DNA of 9,907 bases from positions 1 to 9,907 of the forward strand of contig JARJMV020000021.1 in NCBI GenBank assembly GCA_029335935.2. Reading direction: 5' to 3'. The notes below the pieces were generated by a model. It made no database searches and was not told the origin of the DNA. It was given only the letters and a program-made list of their open reading frames with translations. Below are positions 1 through 7,262 of the stretch, piece by piece. Made by a program: the position numbers and the translations under genes. The DNA is from a bacterium (GTDB lineage Bacteria > Armatimonadota > Fimbriimonadia > Fimbriimonadales > GBS-DC). Positions within the stretch are counted from its first letter, which is position 1. The number at the start of each line of letters is the position of its first letter.

Positions 1-1075
1 ACAAGAGGTGGTGAAAACGGGCGAGCAGGTCGACCTGTTAGAGTGCCCCATCCTGCACTGATGGCCCCAAGATGGCGGTCGGTACATCACGCTCCCGCTG
101 GTGTTCACCCACGACCCCAACACAGGCAAGCGGAATGTGGGCATGTATCGGATTCAGGTGCTGGACAAGCGCACAACGGGCATGCACTGGCAGATTCACA
201 AGGTGGGCGCGGAGCATTACCAGCACGCCGAGAAGCAGGGCGAGCCGATACAGGTCGCTGTGGTGCTGGGCGATGACCCTGCGCTCACCTTCAGCGCAAT
301 TGCGCCCCTGCCCCCCGCTATCGACGAGCTGATGTTCGCCGGGTTCCTGCGCAAAAAACCTGTGGAGTTAGTGCCCGCGAAGACCGTCGATGTCAAAGTG
401 CCCGCCAACGCCGAGATTGTGATTGAGGGGTACATCAACCCTGGCGAGCGATGCTTGGAAGGTCCGTTCGGCGACCACACGGGCTACTATAGCCTCGCGG
501 ACTACTACCCAGTGTTCCATGTGACGGCGATTACGCATCGCGCCAAGCCTGTCTATCCCGCCACGATTGTGGGCGTCCCCCCGATGGAAGACGGCTGGAT
601 GGGCAAAGCGGTGGAACGGCTCTTCCTGCCGTTGGTGCGCCTGACCGTGCCCGAAATCGTCGATATGAACCTGCCTGTGGAGGGCGTGTTCCATAACTTC
701 TGCTTCGTAAGCATCCGCAAACGCTATCCCGGACACGCCTTCAAGGTCATGAACGCTATCTGGGGGCTGGGACAGCTGATGTTTAGTAAGTTCATCATCG
801 TGTTCGACGCCGATGTGAATGTGCATGACTTGGGCGAGGTCATCTGGCGGCTCGGCGCGAATGTCGACCCCGAGCGCGACACGCTGATTGTCAAAGGTCC
901 TGTCGATGTGCTGGATCACGCCAGCCCGTATGTGGGCTACGGCAGCAAAATCGGCTTCGACGCGACCACCAAGTGGCGCGAGGAGGGCTTCACGCGCGAG
1001 TGGCCCGATGTGATACGGATGTCGCCTGAGGTCAAGGCGAAAATCGACGCCATCTGGGATCAGTTGGGCCTGTAG
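1..1075 (+). CDS. UbiD-family prenylated-FMN decarboxylase, 5' end outside window, interrupted by one in-frame TGA
   Basis: This is the C-terminal part of a UbiD-like (de)carboxylase, a family that uses prenylated FMN and a divalent metal to decarboxylate aromatic or unsaturated acids, for example in ubiquinone or menaquinone synthesis. The frame is open from base 2 to the TAG at 1073-1075 (about 357 codons) except for TGA at 59-61. Family signatures are visible: WPQDGGRYITLPLVFT at 62-109, RNVGMYR (whose Asn and Arg match metal- and prFMN-binding residues in characterised members), TGMHWQIHK, AEIVIEG, and EGPFGDHTGYYS. UbiD proteins usually have about 450-500 residues, so roughly 100-120 N-terminal residues lie upstream of the window. 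A GTG at 101 could be called as a start, but it has no Shine-Dalgarno sequence and would discard conserved residues on both sides of the TGA, so I treat 1-1075 as one gene. The substrate cannot be told. It converges on engA. Either a selenoprotein, a point-nonsense pseudogene or a base-call error; family assignment is sure. Confidence 0.9.
59..61 (+). other. In-frame TGA at the conserved Cys position of UbiD (Sec candidate or nonsense mutation)
   Basis: The reading frame gives ...LLECPILH, then TGA, then WPQDGGRYITLP. Many UbiD proteins of the menaquinone/ubiquinone type read ..H-Cys-Trp-Pro-x-D.. here, as in E. coli UbiD, so TGA replaces precisely the Cys codon and the frame is unchanged on both sides. 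TGA is a normal stop elsewhere in this window (engA, tetR, hisA), so whole-code reassignment is unlikely. Possible readings are Sec insertion, a TGC or TGT to TGA nonsense mutation, or sequencing error. A weak downstream stem-loop (arms 73-78 and 95-100) is at a distance seen for bacterial SECIS elements, but it is not convincing by eye. Confidence 0.75.
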
Positions 1076-1082
1076 GCGCGGC

Positions 1083-2447
1083 TCACTTCTCGCGTTCCTC
1101 GTGTGCGGCGCGTACTACCCAGCGGATAGGCGTGCCCGTGTATTCGTAGCGGCGGCGCAGTTGGTTCTCCAAGTAGCGCAGGAACGAGAAATGCACGATG
1201 TCGGGGTCGTTCACGAACAGCACAAGGGTCGGAGGGCGCACGCTCGCCATCGTCGCGTAGTAAATCTTGAGCGACTTGCCCTTGCGTGTGTAGGGGCGTT
1301 CGTAGAGCCACTCTTGCATCAGGCGGTTCAGCTCGCCTGTGCCCACACGCATACTGTGGAAGTCGGCGACCGCCATACAGGTATCGAGCAGCTGCTCGAT
1401 ACCTGTGCCCGCCAACGCCGAAAGGAACATGCACGGCGCGTAGTCGAGCCACTGCACCTGCTGCTGCATCAGCCGTTCAAAATCCCTCTTGGCAGGCGTT
1501 GCCTCGCTCAAGTTGCCGTCGGGCGGCTCTTTGAGGTCCCATTTATTAACCGCCCACACGACGCCGCGCCCGGCGTTCGCCGCCAACTGCGCGATGCGCC
1601 GATCGTTGTGCGTGACGCCTTCCGCTGCGTCGATGACCACTACGGCGACATCGGCGCGCTGCATAGCGCGTTCTGCGCGCATCTGCGCATAATACTCCAG
1701 CGAGCGCTGCACTTTGCCCGGACGCTTGATCCCCGCCGTATCGATAAGGACAATCGGCTGCCCTTTCCAAGTAAAAGGGGTATCGAGTGTGTCGCGGGTT
1801 GTGCCAGCGACGGGGCTGACGATAGCGCGCGGCTCGCCCAAGATGGCGTTCAGCAGCGACGACTTGCCCACATTCGGACGCCCTACGATGGCGATCTTTA
1901 CAGGTTCCAGCCCCTCCTCTGCTTCGGCGGGGGTGGGCGGCTCGGTGGGCAGTCGTTCGAACGCCTGCTCCAACACTTCGGCGATGTTGTGCCCGTGAAT
2001 AGAAGAGATTGGGATGGGCTCGCCCAGCCCCACTCGGAAGAACTCGGCGCGTTGGTTCTCCCAAATCTGGGGGTTGTCCGCCTTGTTGACCAAAAGCAGT
2101 ACAGGTTTATCGCCCCTGCGCAGGAGCGCGGCGACCTCCTCATCGGCGGGGGTTAGCCCGTCTCGCGCGTCCACCATGAACAGGATACAGTCGGCTTCGT
2201 GCATGGCGACCTGCGCCTGCACGCGCACCTGCTCGGTGAGGGGGTCTTCGTCGCCGAACAGGATACCGCCTGTGTCGATGACCACGAACGGCTGCCCCAG
2301 CCACTCGCCCTCGCCGTAGAGGCGGTCGCGCGTGACGCCCGGCGTGTCCTCCACAATCGCCACGCGCTGCCCAATCAGCCGATTGAACAGGGTAGATTTG
2401 CCGACATTCGGGCGTCCCACAATCGCAATCACAGGCTTACGGCGCAT
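1083..2447 (-). CDS. der: Ribosome-assembly GTPase EngA/Der
   Basis: A double-GTPase protein of about 454 residues that binds the 50S precursor and is essential for large-subunit maturation in most bacteria; it is cytoplasmic. Domain 1 has the P-loop GRPNVGKST (residues 11-19), DTGG and NKAD. After an acidic linker, domain 2 repeats the set: GRPNVGKSS, DTAG, NKWD and a G5-like SAL. A C-terminal KH-like domain of about 110 residues ends in ...AAHEEREK before a TGA stop. I chose the ATG at 2445-2447, giving MRRKPVIAIVG, which fits the family N terminus. An in-frame ATG at 2514-2516 lies against the terminator hairpin of the preceding operon and would add 23 atypical residues. No good Shine-Dalgarno sequence precedes the chosen ATG, and a candidate promoter ends only 8 bases upstream. 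The stop is 7 bp from the convergent ubiD stop. Codons 348-357 are a perfect DNA palindrome. Function is confident. Confidence 0.96.
   Translation of the reverse strand: MRRKPVIAIVGRPNVGKSTLFNRLIGQRVAIVEDTPGVTRDRLYGEGEWLGQPFVVIDTGGILFGDEDPLTEQVRVQAQVAMHEADCILFMVDARDGLTPADEEVAALLRRGDKPVLLLVNKADNPQIWENQRAEFFRVGLGEPIPISSIHGHNIAEVLEQAFERLPTEPPTPAEAEEGLEPVKIAIVGRPNVGKSSLLNAILGEPRAIVSPVAGTTRDTLDTPFTWKGQPIVLIDTAGIKRPGKVQRSLEYYAQMRAERAMQRADVAVVVIDAAEGVTHNDRRIAQLAANAGRGVVWAVNKWDLKEPPDGNLSEATPAKRDFERLMQQQVQWLDYAPCMFLSALAGTGIEQLLDTCMAVADFHSMRVGTGELNRLMQEWLYERPYTRKGKSLKIYYATMASVRPPTLVLFVNDPDIVHFSFLRYLENQLRRRYEYTGTPIRWVVRAAHEEREK
1377..1406. repeat. Perfect 30-bp palindrome inside engA
   Basis: The left arm ACAGGTATCGAGCAG (1377-1391) is followed with no spacer by its exact reverse complement (1392-1406). 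The palindrome is codon-aligned in engA: it covers ten codons, TGIEQ then LLDTC, just after the G5 motif of GTPase domain 2, so both strands in that register encode the same peptide. It could extrude as a cruciform or form a long mRNA hairpin. A function as a protein-binding site is speculation. Confidence 0.95.
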
Positions 2448-2455
2448 CGTTGCCA

Positions 2456-2485
2456 ATTCTACCTGACTTGGCGTTGCGTCCGCAA
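2456..2485 (-). promoter_or_regulatory. Candidate engA promoter giving a near-leaderless mRNA
   Basis: On the minus strand TTGCGG (2485-2480) and TAGAAT (2461-2456) are separated by 18 bp. The -10 hexamer ends 8 bases before the engA ATG, so a start site 6-8 bases downstream would fall at or next to the ATG. The gene lacks a Shine-Dalgarno sequence and lies behind a terminator, which makes a local promoter likely. The -35 match is only fair, so the call is tentative. Confidence 0.45.
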
Positions 2486-2513
2486 AAAATAGGGGTGCGC
2501 CGATGCGCACCCC
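2484..2513 (-). terminator. Rho-independent terminator of the efflux operon
   Basis: Read on the minus strand, GGGGTGCGC (2513-2505), loop ATCG and GCGCACCCC (2500-2492) form a perfect 9-bp GC-rich stem, followed directly by TATTTTTT (2491-2484). It lies 30 bp past the TAA stop of the RND pump gene and upstream of engA, so it ends the tetR-tolC-adaptor-pump transcript and separates it from engA. Confidence 0.9.
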
Positions 2514-2543
2514 CATCGTGTAGCAGTCTCAGGAGCGGGTGGA

Positions 2544-5500
2544 TTAAAGTCGTGCGCTCTCCTCTTCCTGTTCGGGTTCGGACGGGGCGACGGCGGCTTC
2601 CACGGGCACTGCGCCGCGCTTCCAAATGATGCGCCCCAAGAAGCGCGTGAAGTCGTCCATCACGCTATACATGCACGGAATGACCAACAGGGTGAGGATG
2701 GTACTCATCAGCATCCCGCCGATAATCACCAACCCCAGCGGCGAGCGGAACTCCGCGCCGCGCCCAATCGCCAACGCGACGGGTATCTTCGCCAACACCA
2801 GCGAGATAACAGTCATCAGAATCGGACGCAGGCGTGTGGCGCCCGCCTCAATCAACGCCTCATCGCGCGGTAGCCCCCGTGAGCGCAGCGTGTTCGTGTA
2901 GTCTACCAAGATAATCGCGCCTTTGCCGACTAAGCCCATCAGCGCAATCACGCCAATCATCGAGATGATGTTCAGCTCGGAGCGGAATAGGATGAGCGCG
3001 AGCAGCGCGCCCACCAACGCTTGCGGCACTGTGAACATAATCACGAACGGGTAGAGCCAGTTCTCAAACAGCGCGACCATCAGCAGGTACACGAGGATGA
3101 TGCCCAACAGGAGCGCTTGGAAGATGAACACGCCCTCGCGCGCCTGCACCTCGTTCTCGCCGAACCACTGCGCGCGCACGCCTGGCGGGATAATGTTCGC
3201 CTCGCGCAGCCGCGCGTCGATCACTTGGCGCATGTTGCCAGGAGTGTAGCCGGGCATCAGGTTCGCCGTGACCGTCACGCGCCGTTGACGGTCGGTGCGC
3301 TCGATTTTAGTGGGTCCCTCGCCGAGCGTGACGCTCGCCACATCGCGCAGGTAGACAGGCGCGCCCTGAATGTAGGTCACCACAAGGTCGTTCAGGTCGG
3401 TCAGTTGTTGGCGTTGATCCTCGCGCAGGCGCACGCGCACATCGTACTCCTGCCCCGCCTCGCGGTACTTGACGCTGGTATCGCCCTCGTAGGCGGTGCG
3501 CAGCGCAGCGGCGATTTCGCCGAGACTGACGCCCAGCGCGGTCGCCTTCTCGCGGTCGACGCGCACCTGCAGTTCGGGCTTACCCGCCGTCCACGACAGG
3601 TCGGGGTCTTTGATGCCTGGGATCTGGGCAATCGTGGCGCGCACCTTTTCGGCGGTCTCCAGCAGTGTGGCGGTATCTTTGCCGACCATGGCGAGCTGGA
3701 TGGGCGCGCCGAACCCGCCGCCGCGGAAGCCCGATACCGCGTTCACAGTTATCTGTGCGCCAGGGATTTCGCCGATTTTTTGGCGCAACTCGGCAGCGAT
3801 GGCGATGTCGCGCCGCGTGCGCAACTGCTCGTCAGGCTTCGACCAGAACATCAGGCTATCCAGGAGCGTCTTCTTGTCATGTAGCGTGATTTGCATGCTG
3901 GCGAAACGCGGTCCGGTGTCGCCTGCGCCTGCGAACCCCGCCGCGAGCCGCCCAATCAGTGTGGAGACATACTTCACCTCAGGAATGCTCAGCGCGGCGT
4001 TTTCGATGCGCTGGGCAATCGCGTCGGTCTGCGTGAGCGCGGCATCAGGCGGTGCCTTGACGGTGACCTGTATCAGCCCTTGGTCTTGCGAGGGCGCGAA
4101 GCGAAACGGCAAAAGCGGACTGCCCGCCACTGCGGAGGCGATAATCAATCCGAACACGGCGACCAGCGCGCCGTTGCTGCTCAGAATAATCAGCCAGCGA
4201 TAGCGCAGCGACCACGCAATCACGCGTCGATACCAGTTCTTGAGGGCGTTGAAGCGGTTGTCCAAGAACTTGAAGAAGCCGCGCGGCTCCTCCACCGCCT
4301 CGTCCCGCCGATACAAGCGGCTCGCCAGCATCGGCGTCAGCGTGAACGAAACGATCAGCGAAAACAACACGATAAACGCCACTGTCAAGCCGAACGGACG
4401 GAAGAACTGACCCGTCACGCCGCCCATAAACGCAATCGGCAGGAACACCACCACATCGACCATCGTGATGGTTACGGCAGCTAACCCGATTTCTGTGCGT
4501 CCGTTGAAGGCGGCTTCCGCAGGTTCCTCGCCCATCGCCAAGTGGCGATAGATGTTCTCGATGACTACAATCGAGTCATCCACCAGCACGCCCACCGCGA
4601 GCGTAAGCGCGAGCAGCGTCATGAAGTTGATGGTGAAGCCCGCGAAATACATCGCGATGAACGCCGCGAACAGACACGCCGGGATTGCCAGCCCTACGAT
4701 GAAGGCGCCGCGCAGGTTGTAGAGAAATACATAGATGACCAGCACGACCAACAGCACCGCCAGAACCAGCGTTTTGCGCAGCTCAGCGATGTTCGCCTTG
4801 ATATCTTCTGCCTGGTCGAGCGTGATTGTGAAGCGCAGGTCGGGGTACTCGGTCTGTAGTCGTGCGATTTGGGTGCGCACGCCCTCGGAAATTTCCACCG
4901 CGTTGCCGTCGCTGGATTTTTGGACGACGATGGTCACATCTTCTTTGCCGTTCACGCGGGTAATCACTGTGCGCTCTTGTAGTCCGTCGCGCACTTCGGC
5001 GACATCTTTGAGGCGGATGACGCTACCACGCATCATCGGATTGCGCGGGTTTTGCAGATAGAGTTCAAGGTTGCGTAGCTCATCCACAGAGCGGAACTCG
5101 CCGAGCAGGCGCACGCTGTAGTCGCGCTCGCCTTCCGTGATACGTCCTGCAGGCACATTCAGGTTCGCCCCCTGCAACGCCCGCACGATGGCGTTGATAG
5201 ACAGCCCATAGGCGTTTAGGCGTCGCTTGTCGACGGCGACCTGGATCTCGCGCTTTTGCCCGCCCGCCACCGAAACCGACGCCACGCCGGGCACGCTGCC
5301 GAAACGGTCTTTGATAATGTTGTCGGCGAGGTCGCGCAACTCGTACGCGGGTCGATCGCCTGTGAGCGAAAGATACAGAACCGGCTCCGACTGCGTGTCC
5401 AGCTTCGCCACCACAGGTCGCTCTGCGCCTTCGGGCAACTGCGCCAGTGCAGCGTTAATTTTCGCCTGCACATCGATATACGCTTGGCTAATATCGGTGC

Positions 5501-5792
5501 CGATGTAGAATTCCAGCGTGACCTGCGAGATGCTAAACTGCGAGGTGGAGGTAATCTGTCGCAATCCTTCCACACCTGCGACGGCGTCCTCAATCGGTTT
5601 GCTGATGAGCGTTTCCACCTCGTCGGGCGACGCGCCTGGGAACGCCGTAACGACGGTAATCACAGGGAAGTCCACCTTAGGTTGCAGTTCGACGGGGATT
5701 CGGCTGAGTGAATAGTAGCCCAGCACGACGATGGCGACGAAGAACACCATCATCGTGACTGGGCGGTTCAGTGCTAATCGGGTCATCCACAT
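2544..5792 (-). CDS. RND efflux pump, HAE1/AcrB-type inner-membrane transporter
   Basis: A proton-driven RND permease of 1082 residues, close to the usual 1030-1050 plus a charged C-terminal tail (EQEEESARL). It should form the trimeric inner-membrane engine of a tripartite multidrug exporter. A first membrane helix (about residues 12-30) is followed by the porter domain with FPGASPDEVE, then a helix cluster from about 340. The second half repeats the plan. Proton-relay residues are present: the Asp-Asp pair at 405-406 in GVLVDDSIVVIENIYRH (matching AcrB D407/D408) and Lys at 957 in GLVGKGAIILVDYTN (matching K940), so this is the drug/hydrophobe type, not the metal (CusA) type. The ATG at 5790-5792 has AGGAGG 7 bases upstream. 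The adaptor stop lies 11 bp away, and the terminator follows the TAA. Substrates cannot be inferred. The gene appears intact. Confidence 0.96.
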   Translation of the reverse strand: MWMTRLALNRPVTMMVFFVAIVVLGYYSLSRIPVELQPKVDFPVITVVTAFPGASPDEVETLISKPIEDAVAGVEGLRQITSTSQFSISQVTLEFYIGTDISQAYIDVQAKINAALAQLPEGAERPVVAKLDTQSEPVLYLSLTGDRPAYELRDLADNIIKDRFGSVPGVASVSVAGGQKREIQVAVDKRRLNAYGLSINAIVRALQGANLNVPAGRITEGERDYSVRLLGEFRSVDELRNLELYLQNPRNPMMRGSVIRLKDVAEVRDGLQERTVITRVNGKEDVTIVVQKSSDGNAVEISEGVRTQIARLQTEYPDLRFTITLDQAEDIKANIAELRKTLVLAVLLVVLVIYVFLYNLRGAFIVGLAIPACLFAAFIAMYFAGFTINFMTLLALTLAVGVLVDDSIVVIENIYRHLAMGEEPAEAAFNGRTEIGLAAVTITMVDVVVFLPIAFMGGVTGQFFRPFGLTVAFIVLFSLIVSFTLTPMLASRLYRRDEAVEEPRGFFKFLDNRFNALKNWYRRVIAWSLRYRWLIILSSNGALVAVFGLIIASAVAGSPLLPFRFAPSQDQGLIQVTVKAPPDAALTQTDAIAQRIENAALSIPEVKYVSTLIGRLAAGFAGAGDTGPRFASMQITLHDKKTLLDSLMFWSKPDEQLRTRRDIAIAAELRQKIGEIPGAQITVNAVSGFRGGGFGAPIQLAMVGKDTATLLETAEKVRATIAQIPGIKDPDLSWTAGKPELQVRVDREKATALGVSLGEIAAALRTAYEGDTSVKYREAGQEYDVRVRLREDQRQQLTDLNDLVVTYIQGAPVYLRDVASVTLGEGPTKIERTDRQRRVTVTANLMPGYTPGNMRQVIDARLREANIIPPGVRAQWFGENEVQAREGVFIFQALLLGIILVYLLMVALFENWLYPFVIMFTVPQALVGALLALILFRSELNIISMIGVIALMGLVGKGAIILVDYTNTLRSRGLPRDEALIEAGATRLRPILMTVISLVLAKIPVALAIGRGAEFRSPLGLVIIGGMLMSTILTLLVIPCMYSVMDDFTRFLGRIIWKRGAVPVEAAVAPSEPEQEEESARL

Positions 5793-5806
5793 AGTATCGC
5801 CTCCTA
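5793..5806 (-). promoter_or_regulatory. Shine-Dalgarno of the RND gene overlapping the adaptor stop codon
   Basis: AGGAGG (5805-5800) overlaps the TAG stop of the adaptor gene (5806-5804) and lies 7 bases before the pump ATG. This consensus site fixes the pump start and suggests translational coupling. Confidence 0.85.
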
Positions 5807-7243
5807 TCGCTCGATGATTCGCACGGGTTGCCCATCGCTCAGCAGGTCTTGCCCGCGCACTACGACGGTCTCGCCGGGTTGAACGCCCGTTGCGTAGATG
5901 ACTTCTGCGTTCGTGGCGACGACCTTGAGTTCACGCTGTTTGGCGACATCACTTTCGATAACGAACACGCGCGTGGCGCCGCCTTTCTCGATGAGGGCGA
6001 GTTTCGGGGTGAGGGGCACATTTTGGTATTCGCGCAGTCGGATTTCGCCGCGTGCGAACAGCCCTGCTTTGAGGGGGAGGTCGGCGGGGTTAGCGAGGCT
6101 GACGCGAATGCGCAGGTTGCGCGCTTGGTCGGCGACGGCGGGATAGATGGCATCCACCCGCCCGACGAACACGCGGTCGGGGAAGGCGTCGACGCGCGTC
6201 TCCACCTGCTGTCCGACTTTCACATCCCGCAACAGCACTTCGGGCAGCGTGGCTTCGAAGTAGAGGCGATCCACCGTCACGAGCCGCGCGACAGGAGTTC
6301 CAGGCGCGGTCATCGAGCCGACCTCCACGAAGCGGTCGGCAACGATGCCGTCGAACGGCGCGCGGATTGCGGTATCGGCGAGCTGTTGTTTGAGCAGGTT
6401 GACCTGCGCGCGGGCTTGCTGCAGGGCGGCGCGGGCAGCGTCCACGCGCTGCTGGGCCAGCTCGTCCTGCGCTTTGCCCAGCGTCGCTTGGCGGTAGGCC
6501 TCCTCGGCTTGGCGCACGGCTTGCTCAGCGGCCTCGCTGTCGTCGCGGCGGGGCCCCTCACGCACGAGGCTGAGCGTCTGTTCCGCCTGACGCAGCTGCG
6601 CCTGTGCCGCCTCGTAAGCGGTTTTGGCGGAGTCTAACTGCTGTTTCGGGATGGCGCCTTGCTGGTGGAGTTGCTGGGCGCGCTCGAAGTTGGCTTTAGC
6701 GAGTTCGAAGTTCGCGCGTGCGGCGGCGACGGCTTGCTCGGCTTGTTGGCGCTCCTGTGGGCGTGCGCCTGCCTGCAGGGCGCGCAGGCGGGCGCGCGCG
6801 GCTTCCAGCGCGGCTTTCGCCGCCTGTATCTGCGCTTCGGTCTGCGCTGGCTGGGTGCGCGCCGCTATCTCGGCTTGACGCAGGTTCGACTCGGCGGCGC
6901 GTACGGCAGACTCGGCTTGGCGCAGCTGGAGCTGCAGGTCGGTCGGGTCTTGAACGGCGATCACATCGCCTCTGCGCACACGGTCGCCCTCGCGCACGCG
7001 CACCTCCACGATGCGTCCGCCAAGCTTCGCCGCGACGGTTGTGTCGTTGTAAGATTGTAGCTCGCCCGTGACGGACGCGCTCTCGGTAAGGCTACCCAGC
7101 CTGATTTGCTCCACTGCAACGGATACAGCGGCGGCTTCGCTGGCTTGGGCTTGGGATGCAGGTGCGCCGCCGCGTCCCCGCCCACAGGCAGCCAGCGATA
7201 CAGCAATCGCGAACCCAATTCCGATTACATACCATGTTTTCAT
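5804..7243 (-). CDS. Periplasmic adaptor (membrane fusion) lipoprotein of the RND pump, HlyD/YbhG-like
   Basis: A 479-residue adaptor linking the RND pump to the TolC-like channel. The N terminus is a lipoprotein signal (MKTWYVIGIG..., lipobox LAAC with Cys20) followed by an Ala/Gln/Ser-rich linker. The first lipoyl half is at about 60-100 (GGRIVEVRVREGDRVRRGD). A very long, Ala/Gln/Arg-rich coiled-coil hairpin covers about 101-290, with a tip around 193-215 (HQQGAIPKQQLDSAKTAYEA) of the kind that contacts TolC. The second lipoyl half is IRAPFDGIVADRFVEVG, then beta-barrel and membrane-proximal domains. The hairpin holds AGARPQE and, at about 229-235, EGPRRDD, at places comparable to paired motifs in E. 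coli YbhG; that comparison is from memory. The ATG at 7241-7243 has AGGAGG 10 bases upstream, and the TolC-like gene stop is 16 bp away. The gene is intact, and the role is well supported by its neighbours. Confidence 0.93.
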   Translation of the reverse strand: MKTWYVIGIGFAIAVSLAACGRGRGGAPASQAQASEAAAVSVAVEQIRLGSLTESASVTGELQSYNDTTVAAKLGGRIVEVRVREGDRVRRGDVIAVQDPTDLQLQLRQAESAVRAAESNLRQAEIAARTQPAQTEAQIQAAKAALEAARARLRALQAGARPQERQQAEQAVAAARANFELAKANFERAQQLHQQGAIPKQQLDSAKTAYEAAQAQLRQAEQTLSLVREGPRRDDSEAAEQAVRQAEEAYRQATLGKAQDELAQQRVDAARAALQQARAQVNLLKQQLADTAIRAPFDGIVADRFVEVGSMTAPGTPVARLVTVDRLYFEATLPEVLLRDVKVGQQVETRVDAFPDRVFVGRVDAIYPAVADQARNLRIRVSLANPADLPLKAGLFARGEIRLREYQNVPLTPKLALIEKGGATRVFVIESDVAKQRELKVVATNAEVIYATGVQPGETVVVRGQDLLSDGQPVRIIER

Positions 7244-7262
7244 ATGTTATTTGCCTCCTCTA
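7244..7262 (-). promoter_or_regulatory. Shine-Dalgarno of the adaptor gene abutting the tolC-like stop
   Basis: AGGAGG (7259-7254) starts immediately after the TAG stop (7262-7260) of the upstream gene and lies 10 bases before the adaptor ATG. It closely resembles the junction before the pump gene and supports a co-translated operon. Confidence 0.85.

Noticed and set aside
26..37. 12-bp palindrome CAGGTCGACCTG near the TGA
   Set aside because: A few 12-bp palindromes are expected by chance in 10 kb; nothing else marks it.
73..100. Stem TGGCGG/CCGCTG downstream of the UbiD TGA as a SECIS element
   Set aside because: It uses two G-U pairs, a 16-base loop and only a 2-bp inner stem; chance hairpins of this quality are common in GC-rich coding DNA. 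Kept only as a possibility under the TGA finding.
101..1075. GTG at 101 as the true start of a shorter UbiD protein
   Set aside because: No Shine-Dalgarno sequence, and conserved UbiD sequence continues in frame upstream to the window edge.
1101..2156. Plus-strand open frame of 351 codons opposite engA
   Set aside because: Antisense shadow; His/Arg-rich with no domain, and engA motifs are complete on the other strand.
2448..2516. Upstream ATG adding 23 residues to EngA
   Set aside because: The ATG abuts the terminator hairpin and the added residues are not typical of EngA; the ATG at 2447 gives the standard N terminus.
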